Positions 31,472-42,092 of a stretch of 64,000 bases of DNA are shown here, in pieces (position 1 is the stretch's first letter; every line of letters starts with the position of its first letter). The stretch covers positions 26,516,989 to 26,580,988 of the forward strand of contig NC_092572.1 in the NCBI RefSeq assembly GCF_037975245.1, in the 5' to 3' direction. The notes under the pieces are model-generated. The model was not told the DNA's origin. It made no database searches and was given only the letters and a program-made list of their open reading frames with translations. The translations under genes were made by a program, and so were the position numbers. Source of the DNA: Apostichopus japonicus (taxonomy: Eukaryota > Echinodermata > Holothuroidea > Aspidochirotida > Stichopodidae).

Positions 31472-33244
31472 TTGTGAGTCTAACGAGGCCATATGCATAG
31501 GTTGTTCGTTCTAATGGCCGATCATTAAAATTGAAACCATTCGGTGGCCTTGGCAGGGAGTTGTGTTATGATATTTAAATCCATCCTTCACAGTGACAAT
31601 GAAAACAATCATTTTGTAGAGGGCAGGCAGAACCTATTTTCGACAAACTTTTTTCACATATTTTTCTGCCAATTTTTTTTTTTTTTTTTTGGCGGGCAGA
31701 GGAGAAGGAATATTTGGGGCCCACTGCTTAATTGCAGCTTCGTACTGAGGCGGATTTTTGCAGTTTGTCGGAACCTGTTTCTCGATCGGCCGGATAGCGT
31801 TAGAAGAGGGGGGGGGGGGGGGAGGCCACTGGTGAACATGTGGATTGGAATACTTGAGATCTGAATAATGGATTTTATAGATAGTATCATGTTTTTTATT
31901 AATTTAATTTGCTTAATATTCTCTTATATATTTACAAACAAAATAGCGCAAGCGGAGAAGAAACGAAGAGTAAAATCGAAGCGATTTTTTATTTTTTTCT
32001 AATAACTATTATTATTTTTTTTTTACAGGATTTCCTTTTGTAAAGAAATATTGGTTTATGCATAGAGGTCCATTATATAATTGCCATCATAACTCTACAC
32101 GGTTTTTGTGTCCACATGATCCGCATGAAAGACGTGTAGTGAATACAAGGACAGGTAGAGATGTCCCCCTTGGTCATAGAACAAGTACAATGCTCTGAGT
32201 ACGAGCATACGGTGTCTCGCATGCCATTATATTATTAACTTAAATATGGCGACTTTATTTGTTTATCGATCGTGTTATAATACCATGGTAAACCTCTCTT
32301 TTTCAATGTTTTCTCCTGACCACTAACTCTAGTTTGTCATGACCATTATACAAGACAATATCATAATTTACATATACCATGAAATGGCGAAATAACAAGA
32401 GTATATTTAAACTGTTTACGTTATGGTATTGCTATAAATACATTCTGGAGTTATTAACTACCAGATAACCTTAAGTCTAGACCATCCATTAAAACATTTA
32501 GGAATACATCAGCAAACATTATTTGTTAAGTTGCTACTGATAGTTAGTTGTTTATGACAAATCCTAAAACTCTTTTTTTTTTGGACCGTGATGAGATTTT
32601 TTTTTCCCAAACAGGTTTGCAAGTGTGCGTAAATAGTCGTTCATGATTGGTCGGGAAAGTTACGACATCACCATAGAAACCTTCACTTCGAGGTTCTGCA
32701 TCCATTTGTTGCAACGAAGATATACCCGTTCAAAATTACCCGTAGCTTTTCGTACATATATTTAGATATGTTTGGAATTGGTTTAGACATATTTAGCACA
32801 CTAGTATTGTATGATCTACTTTGATCGAAGTTTTCTGTGAAGGCATTAATCGATAACATCGCACAGTGAAAGTTTCGTACAGGGTACATCACACATGCGC
32901 TGTAGGCCTATATGTATTTTAACTCTGTACACAGTGCAGTGACGGAAATATATCATACTATACACTATACTGTTTTGCGTATATTCACTCAAGACTCGTG
33001 AACTCGCGTCGTGAAGTTGCTTTTAGTGTAGGCCTACCCATTCCACGAAACGAATTCTGATTTCAATAGAACGGCTCACGAATCGTGGATAACGTAAACA
33101 CGAACCAAATAGAATGTAGCGTATATATCATAAGTGAGGTCAACATGTAATCCAAGCATTAAAAGTAAAGTTATGGCGTTTGAAGGGAAACCCCTTAACT
33201 AGACTCAATCAAGTGTCAGTGTGTAACTCAGTATATGTCTTCGA
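31472..33244. other. Non-coding stretch with T and G runs
   Basis: Contains a T17-type run near 31673-31690 and a G13-type run near 31808-31822. No gene or element was recognised. Confidence 0.5.
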
Positions 33245-33350
33245 ACTTCCAAGCGATGGTCATTATTGATGCTGACGTCACGAGCAATCTGATTGGCTGA
33301 AAACTCCGTAATTACAAACCTGTTTGGGAAAAAAAATTCGCGACCGGGAT
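33245..33350 (+). promoter_or_regulatory. Promoter-like cluster: CRE plus inverted CCAAT
   Basis: TGACGTCA at 33273-33280 is followed about 10 bp later by GATTGGCTGA (inverted CCAAT, 33291-33300). An ATG in context GGGATGGCG lies at 33349. The downstream peptide is not convincing, so no gene is called. The CRE-CCAAT spacing is what suggests a promoter. Confidence 0.4.
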
Positions 33351-33444
33351 GGCGTGGGTATCAGTGTGTGGGGGGTTAAGGATTATTATACTTATTATTA
33401 TTTTTAAAATTGATGTTGATGTTTCTCTTCGTACAAGGGAGTGT

Positions 33445-33458
33445 GTTACCAGGGTAAC
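33445..33458. promoter_or_regulatory. RFX X-box-like palindrome
   Basis: GTTACC-AG-GGTAAC is a symmetrical match to the RFX X-box (GTNRCC-N0-3-RGYAAC). X-boxes occur in promoters of ciliary and other RFX-target genes. It lies about 100 bp after an ATG of uncertain status. Confidence 0.45.
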
Positions 33459-36221
33459 CATGGTGTTTAAAGCACTTCCTTTCACAGCTTGTAATTCATT
33501 TGTATATATGCTTTGTTTTTCTCTTGTAAAGGAATAAACGAAATATATATATTATCTGTTCAATATTTCCAAAACTCCGTAAAAGCGAGTACGAGTGAGA
33601 ACATACCCACGAGAGTTAATACGAACGAGTACATTAAACCATGGAGCTGTTTATTAGCTCCATGATTAAACTATGCTAGAATACGGGTACACCCTTCGGA
33701 CTTACGTAAGAGTCTGTCCCGTAATACCCTATACTTGTGTGATTATGAAGTCAGCTGTATATAAATGTTGGTTTAATTTGATTGAATGCTGTTGCAACAA
33801 AGCATTGAAACTTAGAGAGACAAAATCAGTCAAAAATACTGAGATCCTCAATACAGTGTATAGCCAAAAGTCAGATACGTAGAATAGTCGGGTACATGGG
33901 TGCCTCCCCTCCCTATCCCCCTCCCCTCCCCCTCCCCCTCCCCTCCCCATCCCCCATCCCCCACCCCCCATCCCCAATCAGGTGTACAAAAACTTTACAA
34001 GTAACATGACATGAGTTATGTAGTGTCCTTCATTAAAATCGCTGGTGTCCACTATTAAATTGTTGGTGCCCTTCCAACTCAGGAATAGCGCCTTTGCACA
34101 AATTTTTGTTGATATTGGCGCTATATAAATGTTTCTGATTGGTTGTTTGATTGATTGACTATATGTAGGGCCTATATATTCTAGCTACAGGTGTAGACCT
34201 ATACCCATAGTCCGTACATGCCGATGAATACTAAACGAGGGGTACGTTGCTACCATCATCGGGATGGCAGGGGTGATTTTTGATCGGGAATTTTTTCAAA
34301 TGAACATATGTCGATATTCTTAAATATGTATAATCTGTTTAAATGATTTATTTATTTATATTTTAATGAAGGATTTCTTTTAAGGAACATATGCCCCCCC
34401 CCCCCCCCATCAGAAAGAAATAGAAAGGGGACTTGTACAAAATATGTTTCGGGTATAATTATATCCATAAGGGGTGGGGGATCATAATTTCTGCTACTAG
34501 TAATAGCCCACACATATAAATAGAAGAGTGGTGAAGGGTCGGGGTGGGGGGGGGTCAAAAAGATATCGTTATGTACATATATATATGTACATATATAGGC
34601 GCCGATAACATATCTGTTTTCGCAAATGGCGCCAATGAAATTAAGAGAATAATATCTTAAATGCCGGATAGTTCCAAAGTATCCATAGGCCTATATAATG
34701 AAGGACAATTTGGGGACAGAAATATGATGTAAACGCCCACCACAAGAAGTGAGTAGGTATATATTAATACATTGCATGTACAAAAAAACACATGTCTATC
34801 AGAGCAACAACTCCCCCTGATTAGAGTTAATGATGCGATTAATTTAAGAAATAATTGAGATTGATTAATTGAATTTAATTTATCCCATGTGTTGCCTCTT
34901 CCTTTCTTATAATCCAGTGTTTCCTGTAATTCCTGCCTCCCATAGCCATGAGCACCACTCAGTTTATTCCTCCGCATCCCCGTTTCAAAAAAAATAGAAG
35001 ACAATAACAAACATGTCTGTGATTTTCTTTTTTCCCTTTCCTTTTTTCAACCACAATGTAAAGAGGATTGTCGAATGAAAAACATCCGGTTGCTTTATAA
35101 GTTTCATTGATTATCTGAGAAGAGTTAAGTTCCTATTTATAAAGTTCAACCCAGGCAAAACTCAGTACTCATCAATTACCGAAGGTTAACATGCTACAGT
35201 TTTATTATGTCCATCTCTATACAGTAATTCGTGGGGTGTCGGTAAATGGTGGGACTATAAAGTTAGGTCAGTCCCCGACGGTGTGTGGATTGATGGACGG
35301 ATAAAGAATAAATCAACGCGGCACGTGCCACCACAAGAGACCACGAGAGGGGACACTTCCGGACGCGAATGGACGCGAGACAGGAAAAATACGGAAGCTA
35401 ATAATGACCGTATTTTTTTTGCTTAAAAAGTAAAAGAAAAACGGAAAATTTACTACGAAATTATTTAAAAAAAAAAAATTAAGAAAAAAAATGCCCCCAA
35501 TATTGTTTTTCTTTTCTTTTCTTTCTGTTTTAAGGGCCTTTTGGTTGGAAAATGCTAGTTTTATTTTGTACACTTGTTTTATTGACTTGTTCAGAGCCGA
35601 TCTAGTCAAATCATCATCAGTATTCCGGGGAGTAGGCCTAATCAAATTTTAGCAAAATTTACGAAATCTTTGTAAACATTCTGGGAGCTTCTTGTCAACA
35701 GTGGCCTCGAGAGCCGGATCGGGTCCCCGGAGAAAAAATCACCGGGTCCCCTTTGGGGGGGGGGGAGGGGGTGGAGGAGGAGGGGGATTCTTCTTTTTTC
35801 CCTGATAAACATATCAAGAAAATGAGTATATATATTTCTGTTTGCCAAATAGTTTTCCCGGGTCTCTTAATTGACGACTAGCCACTTGGGACAGTCCCCA
35901 TCCCACCCCACCCCACCCCCACTCTTGGTCCCCTCTCCCTTTCGTCAGGCCTGCTTCAGAATCCAGTCCGAGTACTATCGTAACAGACATATATTGGAGT
36001 GTTGACTTAATCATACCATCCATTTGATCGTAATTGACTTTGTTAACTTGCGTCCTTTCATTCAATACTGGTACGCATGCGTACACATAATAGTATTGCG
36101 TCTGATCATGGAGGGCTGTTTTTACCTCCATGGTCTGATGAAATAGCCGGGCCTACTGGCAGCATTCACACGAGTCATTTGCACTTCAACCGTATTATCG
36201 GTTGTCTATAGCCGCTGTAGT
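33459..36221. other. Non-coding stretch with C/G-rich tracts
   Basis: A C-rich tract with many C3-C5 runs at 33906-33976 could form a G-quadruplex on the minus strand. G/C runs of 10 or more lie near 34395 and 35757. At about 34109-34131 the sequence GGCGCTATATAAATG resembles a motif I associate with 3' ends of dispersed retroelements in animal genomes, but nothing upstream confirms an element. Confidence 0.45.
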
Positions 36222-36600
36222 AGGCTAATCAGTGGCGTAGGAAGGTACTTTTGAGTGGGGGGGGGGGCTGAAGACTGATGGCTGGCCTGAGGGAGGGGTC
36301 TAAGGGGAGGGGGTGTCCCCCTGGATTTTTTTTGCATTTCAAGGTGGCCTCACATGCAATTTGGTGCAATATAGCACACTTCAATATGCACCCACTCCAT
36401 TTTGTAAATAATTTTGCATTTTCACCTGGCCTTAGATGCAATTTGGTGCTTCAAATGAGATGTTTTTCTCATTTGGAAATGAAAAAGGGGTTTTCTGACT
36501 TGCGAAGCGGGGGGGGGGAATGATACTTCCGCCCCCCATATTTTTCACTGGGGGTCTGGCGCCCCAGCCCCCCCCCGGTTCCTACGCCCTTGAGGCTAAT
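36222..36600. mobile_element. hAT-type MITE, 363 bp, with 8-bp target duplication
   Basis: The left end CAGTGGCGTAGGAAGG (from 36230) pairs with the right end GGTTCCTACGCCCTTG (to 36592). The 8-bp direct repeat AGGCTAAT flanks the element at 36222-36229 and 36593-36600. The interior has G10 and C9 runs near the two ends and two copies of a block with ATGCAATTTGGTGC (about 36354 and 36437). No transposase. It shares end architecture with 24230-25009 but not its interior. Confidence 0.95.
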
Positions 36601-37281
36601 TATAATACACAACTACCATACATAACTTACATGATACAGAGAAAGAAGTCATGAAAGAATAATTGTTCAGTTATAAAATAGGCCAAAAGTCATCTGCATT
36701 TTCAATCACTGAACCTGTTTTTCCTTCTTTCTTATTTATTTATTTATTTTGCTTCTTCTTTTTCTTCTCGTAAATCACTCAGTATGATTCATTAAATTTG
36801 GATCATTTTTTGACGATCATATGGTTATCGAGTCTGTCTGTCTGTCTGTCTGAACGTATGTATTTATGTTATTGTATATAATAAACAGTGACATAGCTAT
36901 ATTACACTATAATGTAGGCCATATACTTAGAACGGCTATGTAAACGTTTTCAACAAAGAGTGTGACTTCTAAAGCTTGCCGCGCTCTGAGAACATGATTG
37001 ATATTCTTAGAATTGCCAACAAAACTCGAAAACAATAATTTCCTAGAATTTTTTTGTCGATTGTACGTTATGATAATTAACACGATTTAACAACAAGTAG
37101 CTCCTTTTTTTTCACTCTATACGTAAATTCTGAGTTTTTTGGCGCCGCAAAGTCTAGTTTTCAACCCTTCATAAATTGACTAAAACCCAACATATCTGTC
37201 TAAATAAAGTAAACAAGTCACAGGATCGGGTCAGGGGGACAGGAATTTGGTCTCGCTCCAGCCCCTCCCCCCTCCCGCCCG
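36601..37281. other. Spacer, nothing recognised
   Basis: AT-rich unique sequence with a short GTCT run at 36834-36852. Confidence 0.5.
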
Positions 37282-37282
37282 C

Positions 37283-37329
<47 letters not shown>

Positions 37330-37365
37330 CCATGTTGTTTAATGAAATTGCCGTACGGTGAGAAC

Positions 37366-37405
<40 letters not shown>

Positions 37406-37441
37406 ATGCTGTTTAATGAAATTGCCGTACGGTGAGAACGC
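37282..37441. repeat. Tandem duplication of AT array plus 37-bp unique block
   Basis: An AT run followed by a block containing GTTTAATGAAATTGCCGTAC and ending in GGTGAGAACG occurs twice in tandem (37282-37367 and 37368-37441). Only one base differs in the unique part (CATGTTG versus CATGCTG). A recent duplication. Confidence 0.92.
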
Positions 37442-37796
37442 CTGCGTCAACAAGCAGTTAGTTTTTTTCACTTGTCACGCAAGTTACAAGTAATGTGTTG
37501 TGGATTTTTACTTCCGGATTTTATTTTGGGAAGTTTCTGTGAAAAGCGATGATTTATGACACCAAACACAATCTGCAAGGTGAAACGACAACAACAACAA
37601 AAAAAGGAAAGGAAGTAATTCGTGATCTGTTTTTTTCCAATTTTGCAACAAACGAGATGAGCGGATTACAAAACGAAGTTTTTAAACTGAATGGATATTC
37701 TAGGCATCCGTACTTTTCTGTCACGATTTATGCCACCTGCTGAAATCACAGTCAGCCGTGGTCTTCATCATACCCATGGTAAGGGAAATAAGTTAA

Positions 37797-37882
37797 AGGT
37801 CAAAGGTTACATGCGTGTTTCCTCGTTTTGAAACAACTGTCTCAAATCATCCGTGTATTTCCGTCGTCATTTCGTGACGTCA
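37797..37882 (+). promoter_or_regulatory. DR1 nuclear-receptor site and CRE
   Basis: AGGTCA-A-AGGTTA at 37797-37809 matches a DR1 element (RXR/HNF4-type). A full CRE TGACGTCA follows at 37875-37882. No exon was recognised next to them. Both are motif matches only. Confidence 0.35.
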
Positions 37883-38079
37883 GAGGTAATCTCTCTCAGG
37901 ACCCCCCTGTGTTGGTTCCTTACGGAGATAATTCCTATGTTTAACAGGTGGTGTGTTTGCGGTTAGCTTTCATTGAAAAGTATATAGCTTTTAAAGTTTG
38001 GGGTTGGAATTACGGGGATGTTTATATAGTAGAATTATAAATTGTTTATCTCCGATGCGTTCTGCAGACGCGCAAAAAT

Positions 38080-38312
38080 TTAAAGGGACATTCCGAGCTT
38101 TGGACAACGTTACGCCTACCAGACAAAAACTAGAATAAAATGTTTCCCACTCATATTGTCAAAAAAAAAAAAAAAAATTAGGATCTTCTTCAAACTGCTT
38201 TCAAAGTCATGTACCTGGGATGTGGTTTTCTACAGCCTCTGATAGTGGAGATGTAGAAAATTGACACCAAAATTTTGAAACGATGAATTCGGGCAGTCGA
38301 ATACCCCTTTAA
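38080..38312. mobile_element. TTAA-flanked TIR element candidate, 233 bp
   Basis: Starts TTAAAGGGACATTCCGA and ends with a sequence whose reverse complement is TTAAAGGGGTATTCGACTG. TTAA thus stands at both edges, with imperfect TIRs of about 17 bp. The interior is non-coding and contains an A17-type run at 38161-38177. Same TTAAAGG start as two other elements in the window. Confidence 0.65.
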
Positions 38313-39160
38313 GGTAATCACGCTGGAGAACTAACCGTGAGAGAGTTAAGAGTCAAGGGTAATTCTCCTGAGGAAGTTGTGTTTGTTGATTGTGATGGAA
38401 GTATAGCTAACTTAGGCTATATCAAAGTAATAGATGTTGTCGACACTATACAGTATTAGACTCTCAATTGTTTATATTTGTTGCTCTTAACTTCTTGTCT
38501 TAATTTTCCCACGGGTTGATTACCTTAAAATCAGAAACAGCAATCGCTGGCTTGTAGGACAATCATTGTTAAAATACGGATGGGGGGGGGGGGGATTCAT
38601 ATAGAGAGGGGGGGGGGGACCTGAGTCAATATTTAAAAGGTGAAAAGCCAGTGTCAGATCCAATGAACTTGTTTATGGAAGGTTGGTATTGATATATTTT
38701 TATTTTAAAAATTTAGTCATAATTAAAGAATCTAACATTACAGGCTGTAATGTTTGCTTCGATACAGATTTAATATTTCCAGCGGTTATTGACAAATATT
38801 AAGTTTTAATTACTTTAAAAATTTTCGAGAAAAGACAAAAACTATATGAAAGAAAAGCGACTAAAAGAACAATGAATATCACTACACCATTTTAGGCATA
38901 TTCTTTGACGATTTGTTTCCTTCTACCGGACTGCCTATGTGCTTAAATTGTCAACCCTCATTACCCTCCCCCCCCCCCCCCTCCCACCACTTTCGGAATA
39001 ATTAAACTCCGATGCTCTCAGTAAATGACAATTCTCGAGAACATAAAATAAAATATAAAAAAAGCCCTGTTCATAATAGAATGTCCCATATGCCTTGTTT
39101 TACAATAATTGATAGTCGCAACATTATAACTAACATTTTTAATTTTCGTAAAAGTAAGTT
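38313..39160. other. Spacer, nothing recognised
   Basis: Poly-G runs at 38583-38618 and a C14-type run at 38968-38983. No gene. Confidence 0.5.
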
Positions 39161-39200
39161 GGCCTGACGTTTCGATCCTAGCAGGATCTTCTTCAAAGGC
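39161..39200 (-). ncRNA. Hairpin motif with partial hammerhead-like core (retroelement-end candidate)
   Basis: On the minus strand the order is UUGAAGA, A, stem GAUCC, loop UGCUA, stem GGAUC, then GAAACGUC. The stem flanked by a (C)UGANGA-like segment and GAAA is the layout of a type I hammerhead ribozyme as found in Penelope-like elements and retrozymes. However, the first core C is U and one extra A precedes the stem, so this would be a decayed copy or only a look-alike. No reverse transcriptase is nearby. Confidence 0.35.
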
Positions 39201-40675
39201 TAAATGACAAGTAACAGTAACAGAAGGGACAAAAACACGCACAGAATACAGACAGGTTAATGAGCACGGTGAACACAATGAGATGGATGTAAGGGGATTA
39301 TAAGTAGACAAGGGATGGAGAGAAGAAAGCAACAGGGGAAGAGGAGAGGTAGGAGATAAACAGTGGCAGGACAAAGAGAGGGAGGGTGGGTGATGTATGC
39401 TGTCAAATTTGTGTAGTTGAGTTGAAATTGTTGCCTGTTGTAGTACCACGCTCGAGTGAAAATAAACTCTTTGGAACTTCCTTCCCCTCTACCCCCCCCC
39501 CACCTCCTCCTCCTCCTCCTCCTCCAACCGCCGATATCAGCTTCCTTCAGTTATCCAAGTTCAAACTTAAGCTTTGGTATTGACGCAACTACCATATCAT
39601 ATGGGAAAAAATATAAAACTTTGCTATATAAAGGTATTATATAGGCCTTTAAACTGTTGATATTTTCTAAGCATTTTCAGCCTGATTCTCTACTTAGGCT
39701 TAAACTTGTAACCCGACTGTTAATCCTGTGTTAAAGTCTCTTGAGAGCGCGTATATATCAGCTGATTGACAACCGTCGCCATGGGGAATGGCTATACTTT
39801 TCTGGCAGGTACTATACAGGGGTTACATGCATATATTATGTAGCACGTATGACAGGACGTCAGCTTCAGAATTGATTCCACATTTCACTTTCTCACGCGT
39901 GCGGAGGAGAAATTTAAGAAAATCATTTTGCATAAAATCCGATGTGACAAGCAGGAAACAGAAGGTATATCCCCTATTCGATAAGAAGGTCTTAAAATAA
40001 ATTATATACTGCCAGAGGCGTAAAGACAGATATTCACTACTAACCGCATTCCTGCAGGGAAAACAGGCATGATTCGCTTGTAGGAAGGGGCATTTGTTGT
40101 GTTGACAGGGTGGGGTGGGCTCGGGGGGAGTGCAAGGACTGGTCGATTATCTCACATTAAAACGGTTGCATATATAGCTATACATATGCAGACAGTTTTA
40201 TACTCGGGTCTATATTAATTCATTTGTCGTAGTTATAGTCGTCATAATTATTTAAAGAAGATGTGTTTTGAACCATATTTCACAATATTCAAGTCAAGCT
40301 GAGACTTGTGTTTTCTAAAGTATTTTTTTCGTAGAGGCGTCAATCACCCGCCAGCGAGGCAGAATGCAAACTGACAACGCCGGACGTGTCCGTATCCTCG
40401 TGAGTGCTTTCACCGCTCTGACCATGTTACTCTAACCATGGAGGTAAAACTTGTCAGTGATCGTTAAAGAAAGAGGACAGAAAATAGCCGCCTAAAGTGA
40501 CCTACTGTATTGACAGTTTGGGGCGCTTTCTGAGTCATCACCATTCTTTTTTATGTTTGCATGTTGAAGAGGAGAAAATGAGCTACTGATGGTTCTAAAA
40601 ATCTGGAGGATTGAAGGTGATTTTAAGGTATTTTAGATGATCTTGGCTGAAACAAGAAGATTCCTCAACGGGAGC
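39201..40675. other. Non-coding stretch
   Basis: A CTC-rich tract lies at 39495-39525. Small frames near 39018-39449 and 39386-39583 follow low-complexity composition. No gene recognised. Confidence 0.5.
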
Positions 40676-40774
40676 TGCCGGGCAGCGAATTTCTTTTTCC
40701 TGAACCTTTCGGGAAGTGTACGTGGAGTTTAGCCAATCAGAGCGAGGCTGTGTTGATGACGTACTACAGTTAAG
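40676..40774 (+). promoter_or_regulatory. TATA-less promoter candidate: CCAAT, CRE half-site, YY1-like start
   Basis: In order: GTACGTGGAGTTTAGCCAATCAG (split here as a CCAAT box inside AGCCAATCAG), the CRE half TGATGACGTA, and AAGATGGCGGC at the end, which matches the YY1 core that overlaps many transcription and translation starts. A GC-rich palindrome GCTGCCGGGCAGC opens the block. The block has an inverted near-copy at 41719-41829, so it may be part of a repeat that carries promoter motifs. Confidence 0.5.
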
Positions 40775-40861
40775 ATGGCGGCGTGCGTACCAAATGTTGA
40801 AGTGGGAAAATCGCATTCGATAAGTCAACATAATTGTTGTACAACAGCAGAAAGTATTAAG
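40775..40861 (+). CDS. Candidate first coding exon of an unidentified gene
   Basis: The ATG at 40775 sits in a strong Kozak context (AAGATGG). The frame runs 29 codons (begins MAACVPNVEVGK, ends TTAESIK) to a donor-like AAG|GTATAA at 40861/40862. Reading on would hit a stop two codons later, which fits an exon end in phase 0. The promoter motifs immediately upstream, rather than the short peptide, are the main support. No signal peptide or domain is visible and I do not recognise the protein. No matching acceptor exon could be picked out downstream. It could equally be a chance frame inside a repeat that contains a YY1 motif; about even odds. Confidence 0.35.
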
Positions 40862-41176
40862 GTATAAAGGCCTTGCAATAATAACATTATACTGAATCAT
40901 TGTGCACAACTTACGTGACGTTTGCATCGGTTTCTTTGTTGAAAAACGGCGATGTATGATCGCTGTCTGTTGTGCAAATTTACAATGTCTTCAGATTGAC
41001 ATGACACGGTACTCAGTACTGTAGTACTGGTACAGTAGTATGTTACGTACGTACAGTTTACACACATCTACACAGCAATATTTGTACACAGTGACAGTGA
41101 GCCTACAGCATTAGGAAATTTTATGATCTAGCTAGACTAGAGGCCACGGTAGCTATTACTAATAAAAATTGCAATC

Positions 41177-41240
41177 GGACCTCGGTGCTATAGGAAAATA
41201 ACTTTTCCTATATAGCACCTCCTTGTGAGAGACGAGGTCC
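41177..41240. ncRNA. Perfect-stem foldback, pre-miRNA-sized
   Basis: GGACCTC at 41177-41183 pairs with GAGGTCC at 41234-41240. GGTGCTATAGGAAAA (41184-41198) pairs with TTTTCCTATATAGCACC (41203-41219), leaving a TA bulge and a TAAC loop. The inner stem is 15 bp, with an outer 7-bp stem closing an asymmetric internal loop. The size fits a microRNA precursor, but a small palindromic MITE remnant would look the same. It lies about 315 bp downstream of the candidate exon at 40775. Confidence 0.45.
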
Positions 41241-41647
41241 AGTAATGAACGGTTTATTGTGGAAACTGCCAAATATTTGTTGTTAACTGATGAGCGAATA
41301 ATGTAAATAAGAGTGCAAGTACTGCCCTTGTTTTATTATGCAATAAATCCTCTCTTTTTAATTGCTCCAGAATGAATATCTGTTTCCCCTGTCTTTTATT
41401 CTAGCCAGTCATCTGCCTTTAAATTAAGATAAACTTTCCTAAAACGGATGTACCACATTTTGGGGCTGAGTTTTCCCTCTAATAAGATCTACAAGGAAAA
41501 TAAACAAAAGAAACTATATATATATTCACCACACTATCTTAGTTTCATATATAAGATGACCATGCACTAAAACCATGACATAACTTATAATATCGATATA
41601 ATACTTGGACATAACTACTTGGACATGCGAAAAAGTGGGGGGAAAAT

Positions 41648-41730
41648 CCACACGGGGGCTCGAACTCGCGGTCTTTCGTTTTCCACCTTATGTTATTGAA
41701 GCAACGCATTTACCCGACTGACCATCTTTA
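41648..41730 (-). mobile_element. tRNA-like SINE head, minus strand
   Basis: On the minus strand TGGTCAGTCGGG (A-box-like, 41713-41724) is followed by GAGTTCGAGCC (B-box-like, 41657-41667) at roughly tRNA spacing, but the region between them is too long for a functional anticodon arm. It is probably a tRNA-derived retroposon fragment. It abuts the inverted promoter-like repeat at 41719-41829. Confidence 0.5.
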
Positions 41731-41829
41731 CTGAGTAGTACGTCATCAACACAGCCTCGCTCTGATTGGCTGAACTCCACGTACACTGCCCGAAAGGTTC
41801 AGGAAAAAAAAATTTGCTGCCGGGCAGGT
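41719..41829 (-). repeat. Inverted near-copy of the 40676-40783 promoter block
   Basis: In reverse complement this stretch matches 40676-40783 with few differences. It keeps the GC palindrome, CCTGAACCTTTCGGG, the CCAAT box (AGCCAATCAGAGCGAGGCTG, with one change), TGTTGATGACGTACTAC and AAAGATGG. The two copies are about 0.94 kb apart and face each other. Similarity fades just inside the AAGATGG and just outside the GC palindrome. Confidence 0.9.
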
Positions 41830-41847
41830 GGTTTGGGGAACGGCACT

Positions 41848-42092
41848 CTGCTCAACTTTGAGCTATTCTATCTCACAATCTAAACAGTCATGGTGGCCAA
41901 AGTTGAATGTACTGTGATAGCCTGGGCCAGCCATTAGCTATCATGTGGTGGGGATAGGACATTATGTCAGTTGAAACTTCTATCTATGCTCTAGCGGCCT
42001 TGGAAGGTGACGAGTTTAGTTTGTAAGTCAATGGGAGCAATTAATTGTCGTGTGACACCTACATGGGCCTATACCGCACGTGATGACTCCTG
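41848..42092. mobile_element. Dispersed repeat, copy B (family shared with 16248-16497)
   Basis: Same anchors and order as copy A at 16248-16497. This copy directly adjoins the inverted promoter-like block, suggesting both may belong to one larger element whose ends I could not define. Confidence 0.65.

Noticed and set aside
33273-33458. An MHC-class-II-like X/X2/Y promoter module
   Set aside because: The X-box lies about 165 bp downstream of the CRE rather than directly beside it, so the fixed module spacing is absent.
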